Shown: in pieces, positions 17,027-25,500 of the stretch | How positions within the stretch are numbered: the stretch's first letter is position 1 | How the letters are laid out: every line of letters starts with the position of its first letter | Source: a virus | IMG/VR virus record: IMGVR_UViG_3300044832_000092 | Span: 1 to 45,501 of that record | Reading direction: 5' to 3' (one strand) | DNA length: 45,501 bases | Position numbers and translations under genes: made by a program | The notes under the pieces: model-generated | What the model was told of the DNA's origin: nothing | Database searches by the model: none | The model's input: only the letters and a program-made list of their open reading frames with translations

Positions 17027-18332
17027 CATTCCACCGCTGCCTCCGGGCTACGCTTTGGATTCGGCTGGGACTCCGCCGCTGCCTCCTGGCTATGCGCTCG
17101 ATTCCGCGCCGACTGCCACGCCAACGCCAGCAGCGCCTCCGCCTCCCAGTGGAATCGCTGGCGCATGGGGCAAATTCAAGAGCGCGGTTCAAGGCCCCAT
17201 CAATATCTCGGGCTTTCCAAACATCTCTCGCCAAGCGAATGAAGTAAAAGACATGGCGACGGGTGCCGTGAAGGGCATGAGCGAAATGACCGCGCCGTCT
17301 ATGGCGGGCGAACTCTACAATCGCCTCACCGGACAGCCGAACAACCTCAAGCAATTGCCGGGGAAGATCGTTACGCAGGGCGTCCCAATGATGCTGGGTG
17401 ATCCTGAAGCGGACGCGGGAGAAACCGCCGCTCAGCCTGCCCGGCCCGCCGCTCAAGCGCCAGCCGCCGCACCTGCACCCGCCCCGCCTGGACCGCCTGG
17501 ACCTACGTTGCCCGGAATTCTAGCGCGCCACATTCCCGTCGTCGGAAAAGTTCTCCGGGGAATGGACACGATTAACGACCTGAAGACTTTATTCAGCAAA
17601 AGTGCGGAGCCCGCTCCTGCTCCTCCTGCCCCTAAGCCATCGGCCCAGCCAATCCCGGAGACCAACGGAATTCCTTGGGGCAGCGGCGGCAAGGGGACTC
17701 TCGACATGCGGGGGAAGATGATCCCGAAGGCGCAGGAGCCGCTCCCGGACCAGCCGAGCGCCGCCCCACAGTGGCCAGCGAACTATCAAGCGGGCGCGCA
17801 AACTCCGGATGCCACAGGCGGAGGCGGCGCTAATTACTCTTCGGCGGACCTCGCAGCATTCAAAGCGAAACACGGCATCACCGCGCCAGCGCCCAACCAG
17901 CTCGACACTTTATTACAGAATGCGGTGGGTAACAAACCGATCAAGCCCGGCGTTACGATGAAGAATCAGGGTAGTGCGCCCGCTCCTGCTCCATCGGATA
18001 TCCCCGCAGGCCACACGCCTGTAACGTCCGAAGCTCTGAAATCTTATAAGTACGACCCGGATGCGCGTGAGTTTCATGCTCAGTACAACAGCAATCCCGG
18101 CAAGATCCACGTATTCGGCGACGTGAGTTCGGAAGACGCTCAGGCTTTCGAGCAAGCTAAATCAAAGGGTGGAGCAATGCAGATGATCCGCAAAAATCCA
18201 GAAGTTGCGCGGATTATTGGCGGGAAACGAGTGGCCCTTACACCATCAGGTAGGGGCTCGACAAATGACTTAGGTCCGACTCTTCAGAAGATGCTTGATC
18301 AGGCAAAGGCTGGGAATGCGGCAACTGAGTAG
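16998..18332 (+). CDS. Proline-rich virion protein with C-terminal KTSC-like domain (444 aa)
   Basis: ATG 16998. Near the start a motif PPLPPGYALDSA occurs twice in tandem, then several Pro/Ala-rich linkers separate short helical segments. From about residue 342 (SEALKSYKYDPDAREFHAQY, then ..IHVFGDVSSEDAQAFEQAKSKGGAM, IRKNP) the sequence matches the small KTSC domain often found near phage or lysyl-tRNA-synthetase-linked genes; its function is not known. Probably another ejected or internal protein. A minus-strand gene overlaps its 3' end. Confidence 0.6.
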   Translation: MPQQAIQSSSIPPLPPGYALDSAGTPPLPPGYALDSAPTATPTPAAPPPPSGIAGAWGKFKSAVQGPINISGFPNISRQANEVKDMATGAVKGMSEMTAPSMAGELYNRLTGQPNNLKQLPGKIVTQGVPMMLGDPEADAGETAAQPARPAAQAPAAAPAPAPPGPPGPTLPGILARHIPVVGKVLRGMDTINDLKTLFSKSAEPAPAPPAPKPSAQPIPETNGIPWGSGGKGTLDMRGKMIPKAQEPLPDQPSAAPQWPANYQAGAQTPDATGGGGANYSSADLAAFKAKHGITAPAPNQLDTLLQNAVGNKPIKPGVTMKNQGSAPAPAPSDIPAGHTPVTSEALKSYKYDPDAREFHAQYNSNPGKIHVFGDVSSEDAQAFEQAKSKGGAMQMIRKNPEVARIIGGKRVALTPSGRGSTNDLGPTLQKMLDQAKAGNAATE

Positions 18333-18498
18333 CGCCTTTGTAGAGGCTCATGGCTGCGTCACGATCCCACTCCGCTTTTTCCAGCCGGGAGAGAGCGGCG
18401 CGCATGTCAGGGGCTACTTTATCGAGCAAGCGAGAGTAGAAGAAGAAAACCGCACCCGCTCCGAGAACAGCACCAGCAATAAAGCTCAATATCCACAT
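18238..18498 (-). CDS. Minus-strand small membrane protein (86 aa)
   Basis: ATG at 18498, reading leftward. A single N-terminal membrane segment (WILSFIAGAVLGAGAVFFFY) is followed by a charged helix (LSRLEKAEWDRDAA) and a polar tail. It overlaps the end of the KTSC-domain gene by about 95 bases. It is the only convincing minus-strand gene in the late region and sits next to an HNH endonuclease, so the two may have arrived together. It could be spanin-like or superinfection-related; no family is recognised. Confidence 0.55.
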   Translation of the reverse strand: MWILSFIAGAVLGAGAVFFFYSRLLDKVAPDMRAALSRLEKAEWDRDAAMSLYKGATQLPHSQPLPDQASSEESDLSHLSSPYLMV

Positions 18499-18557
18499 AC
18501 CCCGATTCTGTTCTTAAATCATCCCGTTGTCAATGGAACTATGGTAATGTTCGAAGC

Positions 18558-19139
18558 ATGAGCGAACAAACTACGAAACTCTGCGAATGCGGTTGCGGAA
18601 AACCCACTAAGCCTGCCCCTGATACGCGCCGTAAGCTCGGCCAAGTTAAGGGCCAGCCGATGCGGTATATCTACCAGCACGGCAGGCGTCGACCCTGGGA
18701 GCAGCGATTTTGGGAAAAAGTCAACAAGACTGAAGGCTGCTGGCTTTGGACTGCCGGACTTACTAGCACCGGGTACCCCTCTTTTGAGAGTCGGGTTGGA
18801 ACGCGAGTTCTCTGGGAAAAACTGAACGGCCCAATTCCTCCCGGCCTATTCGTTATGCACAAGTGCGACACCCCGAAGTGTGTAAGGCTCGATCACCTGA
18901 TGCTCGGCACGCGCCAGGACAACACTAATGATGCGACCGTAAAGGGCAGGATGAGCCACGGGATGAAGCATTGGTGCGCAACCCTAACACCTGAAATCGT
19001 CATACAAATTAGGGCTCTCTACAAGCCGCGGATTTTCACCAAGAATGACATTGCTGCCAAGCTCGGCGTCTCTAAATGGGCCGTGGAGGACGTGCTTAGG
19101 GGCAGGTCATGGAAGTGGGTCAATCGGACAGCAGCCTAG
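18558..19139 (+). CDS. HNH homing endonuclease (193 aa)
   Basis: ATG 18558. The N-terminus has a Cys-rich knuckle (CECGCG). The core (GLFVMHKCDTPKCVRLDHLMLGT, then RQDNTND) is the HNH_3 pattern, with His101, zinc cysteines at 103 and 108, His113 and Asn122. The C-terminus (IAAKLGVSKWAVEDVL) is a helix-turn-helix for DNA recognition, as in free-standing homing endonucleases. It lies between structural genes with no partner and probably spreads itself by cutting phages that lack it. Confidence 0.88.
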   Translation: MSEQTTKLCECGCGKPTKPAPDTRRKLGQVKGQPMRYIYQHGRRRPWEQRFWEKVNKTEGCWLWTAGLTSTGYPSFESRVGTRVLWEKLNGPIPPGLFVMHKCDTPKCVRLDHLMLGTRQDNTNDATVKGRMSHGMKHWCATLTPEIVIQIRALYKPRIFTKNDIAAKLGVSKWAVEDVLRGRSWKWVNRTAA

Positions 19140-19164
19140 TAAGGTTTTTCAGTGGCCTACGCCC

Positions 19165-19401
19165 ATGGGGAGTTCTCCGGACCCAGGGGTGCTCAATCAG
19201 GCTATGGCCGCGCCACTGTCGCCGCAAAATTCCTTCCTGCCCCTGAACCCGCCCAGCCAACCCACGGCAGCGGCTCCGGCAGCCCCAGCCAACCCTATGA
19301 ATCCCCTGCAACCGGCTCATGGCGGCCAGCTGAACTCTAAACTGCAAGACCTGGTCAATCCGCAGAAATTCGGCAAGTTTTTCAACGGGTACGGACAGTG
19401 A
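19165..19401 (+). CDS. Small Pro/Ala-rich structural-like protein (about 78 aa)
   Basis: The open frame runs back to 19045, inside the HNH gene. The first Met in sequence that fits the protein's composition is at 19165. There is no ribosome site there, so the original start may have been lost when the HNH gene was inserted. The product is rich in Pro, Ala and Asn (APAAPANPMNPLQPAHGG) and ends KFGKFFNGYGQ, resembling the 95-aa protein at 15191. It ends in a GTGA overlap with the next gene. Confidence 0.5.
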   Translation: MGSSPDPGVLNQAMAAPLSPQNSFLPLNPPSQPTAAAPAAPANPMNPLQPAHGGQLNSKLQDLVNPQKFGKFFNGYGQ

Positions 19402-21515
19402 GACGACTTCTGGCAATTCTATTTTTGTGTGCGAGCGCCTTTGCCACGACCACGGTGACTGGGAACATGCAATCCCTCGCAGGCTCAAAAGTTACGGGGG
19501 GTTTCGTGCGGTTTTACCTTCGCGGCTGCCAAGGAAATCAGCCGAGAGTGGCAGGGCAGACACTGATTGCTCCCACGCTGGGCGGAGTCTTCTACGTGGA
19601 TTTTGCCGCCGATGCAAACGGCAATATCGCAGGAGTTCTCTATTCCAATCGAGACTCGACCGGAGTACTCGGCGGAGAAATCGAGTGCGGCGGATCGAAA
19701 ACCGCGACATGGTATGGCATGGTTGCATTCTTGGGCGGGAAAGCTGGGCCAGAAGTGGCGGTCTATGCGAGAAATTCTGGGCTGCTTGACATCTCCACCA
19801 TCACACCAATCACCACTCAACCGGTGATCGTTGCCCCCACGGGAGATGGTACCTACTTACGGCTAGACGGCGGGAATGGTCCGTTAACAGGCGACCTCAC
19901 GCTGACCGGGGCGATGACCTCCGCCTCCCTTACCACAGGTTCCCTAACCATCCTTGGCCCCCCGACGATCAATTTCCCGCCACAGGCACCGTGCATATTT
20001 GAAGGCTCGGCGGGCCTAGATCAATTCTCAAGCGCAACAGATGCCAACGGAGTGGATCGGCCCATGTTCGCGGATTCCACCGGATCAGGCTGTATGGAAA
20101 TCCTTACCGCGCGCAGCACTACGGGGCTGGTCGCGAACAGTTTCCCCGGAGCCGATATTGGAGCGCAAATCAATGCCGCCGCCGCCACTTGCATCTCTGG
20201 CGCGCAATGTCACATCGTGATTGCGCCGGCCGCTCAACAATCTTTTTCTACCCCCATCGTCTACGTGGATAACGAAACGATTGAATGCACCGCAACCGGC
20301 ACGCTCGACAACACGACGGCCACCAATTTCTTAGCAAATTTGAATTACACCGGAAGCGCAGTCGCGGTCACGATGGGAGCGAGAAGCGGCCGGTTCAAAG
20401 GCTGCGGCTTGCTGCTCTCCTCGACCACGACCACCGGCATATTGCTGGCGGCTTACGGCGGGAAAATCGAGGACGCGGACATTCGCGGCGGCGGGGCGAC
20501 AACCAAGCTGATCAACGCCTCGGGAAGCGCCCTGTCGACCAATGTAGACGATGTGGAAATAATCAATTCCCGCATCAACGCCTTTACCGGAATCGCGGTC
20601 GCCTGTGACAACGTTAACGACTTGCGAATTATGAATGTGTCGGCGGTCGGAATTGTGAGCAACACCACGAACGTCATGCTGCTGGTGGATTCGGCCTGCA
20701 CGGGCGTAACCGTCTCCGACTACTTTGGCTACAACACCGGACTGCACGGTCTGTTCATGCGCAAGACTCTGACCGGCCTGCCTCCGCAATCATTTTTCTT
20801 CAGAAACTTTGAATCTGATCTGGCGTCGTCTGACGGCTTCCTGTTCGATTCAACGTTGGGATCTTTCCCGCTGCATTTCGCCTGCGATAACTGCTGGGCC
20901 GCAGGTTCAGGCGGTGCCGGGATTCACGTCGCCGGAGGAGCCGAGATCTCTTTCTCCCATGCCCAAATCAGATCGAACGCGCATGACGGCGTGCTAATCG
21001 ATGGCGCACTGGTCGAAGAAGTGATGATCACCTCCAGTCTGATCGGAGGAAACAACACAGCCAACGGCGGATTCAATGGAATTTCGATTCGCAATCATCC
21101 CGCGCAAATTGTCATTGTCGGAAACGAGATCTCGAGTGCCACAGAAACCGGTGGCTTCCAGCAGTACGCCATAAACGCTTATGCAGATGTTGAAGGTCTG
21201 GTGTTCTCGTCAAATGACTGCGGGCAGAATGTCGTCACCTGCGCCAACCTGGCAAGCGTAGTTGCGAGCAAGCTGACGTATTCCGGGAACATGAATGTGG
21301 TTTCTGGAATCAGCAGCGAGCCTAGTTTCTTCCCTGGCCCCGTACAGATCAAGGCGGTTGCGGTCGGAGCCCTGCCCACCTGCACGTCAGCCCTCGAAGG
21401 AACGTCCTGGCCGGTCAATAACACCACGACAACTACCTATAACGCCACAATCGTAACTGGCGGCTCGAACCACATGAATGCCTATTGCAACGGTTCGGCG
21501 TGGGTCGCGCACTAA
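19398..21515 (+). CDS. Signal-peptide-bearing beta-helix spike/fibre (705 aa)
   Basis: GTG 19398 overlaps the previous stop (GTGA). Residues 1-17 form a Sec signal peptide (RRLLAILFLCASAFA, then TTTV). An N-terminal beta domain (about residues 18-120) precedes a long right-handed beta-helix-like solenoid with many short Asn/Ser/Gly turns. The C-terminus (LPTCTSALEGTSW...NAYCNGSAWVAH) is the same two-cysteine cap as in the 1063-3387 spike. It is probably a receptor-binding or glycan-binding protein. The signal peptide implies export across the inner membrane. Confidence 0.78.
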   Translation: MRRLLAILFLCASAFATTTVTGNMQSLAGSKVTGGFVRFYLRGCQGNQPRVAGQTLIAPTLGGVFYVDFAADANGNIAGVLYSNRDSTGVLGGEIECGGSKTATWYGMVAFLGGKAGPEVAVYARNSGLLDISTITPITTQPVIVAPTGDGTYLRLDGGNGPLTGDLTLTGAMTSASLTTGSLTILGPPTINFPPQAPCIFEGSAGLDQFSSATDANGVDRPMFADSTGSGCMEILTARSTTGLVANSFPGADIGAQINAAAATCISGAQCHIVIAPAAQQSFSTPIVYVDNETIECTATGTLDNTTATNFLANLNYTGSAVAVTMGARSGRFKGCGLLLSSTTTTGILLAAYGGKIEDADIRGGGATTKLINASGSALSTNVDDVEIINSRINAFTGIAVACDNVNDLRIMNVSAVGIVSNTTNVMLLVDSACTGVTVSDYFGYNTGLHGLFMRKTLTGLPPQSFFFRNFESDLASSDGFLFDSTLGSFPLHFACDNCWAAGSGGAGIHVAGGAEISFSHAQIRSNAHDGVLIDGALVEEVMITSSLIGGNNTANGGFNGISIRNHPAQIVIVGNEISSATETGGFQQYAINAYADVEGLVFSSNDCGQNVVTCANLASVVASKLTYSGNMNVVSGISSEPSFFPGPVQIKAVAVGALPTCTSALEGTSWPVNNTTTTTYNATIVTGGSNHMNAYCNGSAWVAH

Positions 21516-21532
21516 AAACTTCGCCAATCTCT

Positions 21533-22531
21533 ATGAAAAAACTTTTAGTCTTTCTCTCTCTCCTAATCTCCTGCACCTGTGCTGGTCAGGTTGTCTTTGG
21601 GGGCGGCGGAGGCAGCGGAGGCAGCAGCGGTCCTCCCACTTTCTCTACCGTGGTGCCCGGAACAAACACTTCATCGGCTACTTGGAAGTGGCAGCCCAGT
21701 TTGGCAGTCGGCGGCTCGCAAGCCAATATCAGCTTCCTTGGATTTCTGAACGACTCCAACACTGGGCCGGTTGTGAACATCGATACCCCTGTTGGGACCA
21801 GCGGCCCGCAGCAGGGAGCCTTGCGAGTTTCGACTAACGGCTTCGCGCAATATCAAGCCTGTAATTTCGGCAATGGCGCTGCGTCCTTTGGCGCTAACAT
21901 CTTCGGCTCAACGGTCGCTTGTCCTTCGATCTACACCACGGTCCCCGCAAAAAATGTCCTGATGTCTGGCAACGGCAACCACCAGATGATGAGAATTTGG
22001 CAGGCAAGCACCGGCCTGGTGCAACCATTCATCGGCATGAATACCGCAACCGTCGCGGGAACCGGCTTTAACTTTCTTGAAGGCTGGACTGGAGTAGCCG
22101 GAACAGATACCTGGCATAGCGGCGGAACCCAGACGTTCGCCATTAAAGGTAACGGGAGTTACGTCATTAACGGCGCTGGCGCTGGAACCTACGTCAAGGC
22201 AGACGGAACGGGATATGGCGTTCCGACGGGCGCAGGCACGACCATTACGGTCGCAAACGGAACCGCCACGCTAGGAACGAGCGCGATCGGCTCCGGGACG
22301 TGCGCCGCAGTCGTTACTGTGACCGCAACCGGAACGGCAACGACCGACAACATCATGGCGGATTTCAACGCCGATCCTACGGGCGTCACCGGCTATACGC
22401 CGAGCGTGAGCGGAATGCTGAGCATCATCAAATATCCAACGACAAATAATATCAACGTAAAAGTTTGCAACAACACCAGCGCGTCCATTACTCCGGGAGC
22501 CATCACGCTGAACTTTAGAGTTGTCCGTTAG
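21533..22531 (+). CDS. Signal-peptide-bearing fibre-like protein (332 aa)
   Basis: ATG 21533 is chosen over an in-frame start at 21485 because the signal peptide begins there (KKLLVFLSLLISCTCAGQ). A glycine linker (GGGGGSGGSSG) follows the cleavage region, then a beta-rich body and a C-terminal module of about 85 residues (GTCAAVVTVTATGTATTDNI, ..GYTPSVSG, ..CNNTSASITPGAITLNFRVV) that resembles trimerising C-termini of phage fibres and exported proteins. A Cys close to the end of the signal peptide leaves open a lipoprotein, but no good lipobox is present. Confidence 0.75.
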   Translation: MKKLLVFLSLLISCTCAGQVVFGGGGGSGGSSGPPTFSTVVPGTNTSSATWKWQPSLAVGGSQANISFLGFLNDSNTGPVVNIDTPVGTSGPQQGALRVSTNGFAQYQACNFGNGAASFGANIFGSTVACPSIYTTVPAKNVLMSGNGNHQMMRIWQASTGLVQPFIGMNTATVAGTGFNFLEGWTGVAGTDTWHSGGTQTFAIKGNGSYVINGAGAGTYVKADGTGYGVPTGAGTTITVANGTATLGTSAIGSGTCAAVVTVTATGTATTDNIMADFNADPTGVTGYTPSVSGMLSIIKYPTTNNINVKVCNNTSASITPGAITLNFRVVR

Positions 22532-25500
22532 CCCCCCCCCTGTGTATTTCTACGAGTTACAAATTAAAAAACTTCTAGCCATCATCGGGCTGTTTTGGGC
22601 CTTGTTGGGTAGCGCCTTTGCGTCAGTCCCGTGTGTTGCCATTTCGGTGGCAGGGTCGGGAACCAAAGACGGTTTAAGTTGGACCAACGCCAAAGCTGCG
22701 TTTCCGGGCACCGGTCCGACGTTTACCTTTGTGAGAGGGACTAGGTATTATTTGGCCGATGGAACGGGTTACCCCGCCATTGACTTCACGCAAGCCGCTT
22801 CCGGGGCTCTCACCATAGAGTTACGCAAGGCGCAGCCTTACGACTTTGGGCGCACCGCTGACGGCTGCTCGAACGATATCTCCACTGGCTTTAGCGCAGC
22901 CACGATGGCGTCTGGGCAAGCGATTTGGAGTGGCTCAAGCACCTACTTCGGCCATTTCTTCTACCTTGAAACCACTAATTTCGTACTCAACGGAAACGGC
23001 CAGCAGACGGCTGCCGGATGCGGGGGCAGCGTCGGCTCGAATCCAGCATTGTCACCAGCAACTCCGCAGGACTGCGGGATTAAGATTGACGACACCGCAA
23101 GCTGTGCCGGTGAGGTAATCAGCGACATCGCCAACTCAGGATTAAACTTCACCGCTACCTATATAGACGTGCTGGGTTGCGGGAACGCCACCACCGAGCA
23201 ATTTATGTTTCGCACTGGCTCAAGCGCCGGAGGCCCATCTATATCGCACGTGTACATGCACTTCTACGGTTCGGTGTGCATGACCGTAGACGGCAACTCG
23301 GGGACGACGGTCGCAAACAGCTACTTTTGGCGGAATCAGATTACTCTTGGAGCCTCCCCCGCGCACGGTCAATGCATTCAGGATGACAGTGGAACGACGA
23401 ACGGCGTAGTTACCGCCAACGTTTTCCGCGATTTGAGCGGCACGGCGGCAGTTGCGGTGTTTGGCAGCACAGGGACTAGTTCCGGCTGGCAAATTTACGA
23501 CAACGTGGTTTGGAAGACTGCGGGATACTCCCCCGCATTTCCTCCTAGCGACGGAATCGTGGCCTGCATCAACTCCCACATTTGCAACTCGATGAACTTC
23601 TCGCAGAACACCATTACTGGCATGACCGGCAATGTGTCAATCGAGAACGAAGTCAGCGGTACGTGGACCGTGCAGAATAATCTCTGGTACAGCAACAGCG
23701 GAGCGCCTACTTACGGCCCTAGTGGAACCACCACCCAGGACCACAATTCAGTTCTGGCTTCAGGAACGAGCTGCCCGGCAGGAACAGCCAACGTCTGTAA
23801 CAACGCAGCAGCCAATCCTTTTACCAGTTCATCCACAGGAGACTCCACTCTAGCCTTAGACAGTTCGGATGTTAATAATCGCGCTCCACTGAGCGCCCCC
23901 TATACGGCGGATATTCTGGGATTTACCTTCGCCACGGATCGTGGAGCCTATCAGTTCGGTACTCCGGGAGCATCAGCATTGCCCCAACTCTGGGTAAACA
24001 ACAACGAATGCAATACGAACTACACCTACACGCTGACTTTCCCCGGTACTTGGGTGAGTAGCGCTCCCGCAGGCTGGCCGACGACGCTGCCCTACGCGAA
24101 CACCGCAGCAGGCGTGCAGCAAGCCATCCTCGACATGGAGACGTACCGTACCGCAAACGGTACTGGCACGCGGATGCACATTCCAGCGGGCTTCCTCTTC
24201 TCCGCCGCGAATGGCCCCTATATCCCGCAGACCTCAACGGTCGCAGCCACGCAATGCAACGTCATCGACTCGACGCACGATGCCAACCTTCCAGTCGGAC
24301 GAACAGTTGGCTCGCATGGCATCCAGGATAACTTGGCAACATCCACCGATATCGGCCTGCACAATCCCAGCGGCGACGGGCTGAACATGTACGACGAACT
24401 AGGTCCGCAGACCATCGCTGGCATCATCACCGGAATCACCACACTGAGTTCGCACACGACGACGCTGGCCGCGATCACGCTGAATGCCTCCCCTCAACTG
24501 GTCGCGCTCAAGAACGGCTACGTCTCTCCGGGGAACTCCTACGTGGTGGATACTGGCGTAAACGCAGAAACCGTGGTCGGAGTAAGCGGCGCAAATAAGA
24601 CTGGTCTCTTCGGCGTGTTTACTAAGAACCATGCGTCCGGAGTGTCGGTCACCTACGACGTGGGCACGATCACCCTGGCCAATGGCTCCGTCGTGACCAC
24701 AGCAAGCTACAACGACGTGCAGCACATGTGGACGGTAGAGAGCACCACGGCCAATGGCTCGGCGCTGCGCTTCTGCTCTCCGGTCGGCGGCCAGACAACC
24801 AGCCAGCCATCTCCCGCGTGTGGCTCGGGAACGCTCGCGCCCGACCACTGGTTGATAGCGGACATGGAAGATCGCCCGCAGGCTACGTTTACATTCGGCT
24901 CAACTCCGACCCCGGTTCTGATGACCGGCTCAGGATCGGAGACCACTTTCAGTCAGTTCCCGCAGCACATCCACTTCCGCAAGCTCTTTGTGCACTCCGA
25001 TTGGACCTCGCTCAACTCGGGGTTGAACCCTATCGGCAATCTCCTTTACCTGAACGGTTCCTACGTCTCCCTTCTCGACACGCAGGCATCCCAAGCTATT
25101 CGAGCGGGGGCGGAGGGGCACGTCCTTCTCATGCAAGGTGGAGGACCGTACAAGATCGTTCACGACTGGCTGGAGGGGCAGAGTATAGGGATGTTCTCAG
25201 GAGGCCCAGGCGGGACGCTCCCGATCGGCCTGCAGCAGATATTTCAGGACGTAGAAGCTCGCAGGAACCGTGAAACTCGACCCTTCTCGTGGCTAGGCGG
25301 GGGACTAGCCAGCAACCCTCACTTCGCGGGACAGTCGACCGTATTCAAGAACCTGAATGAGATCAAGAACGGCCAGCGGATTTTGCACGACGGCTTCATT
25401 TGGGAGGGCATGGACGGCTCGGGCGGACAGTCGGGACCCGCCGGAGACGTGACTGACAGAAATTGCTCGGCGGCGACAGCCTGCGCCAACTACCTTACCA

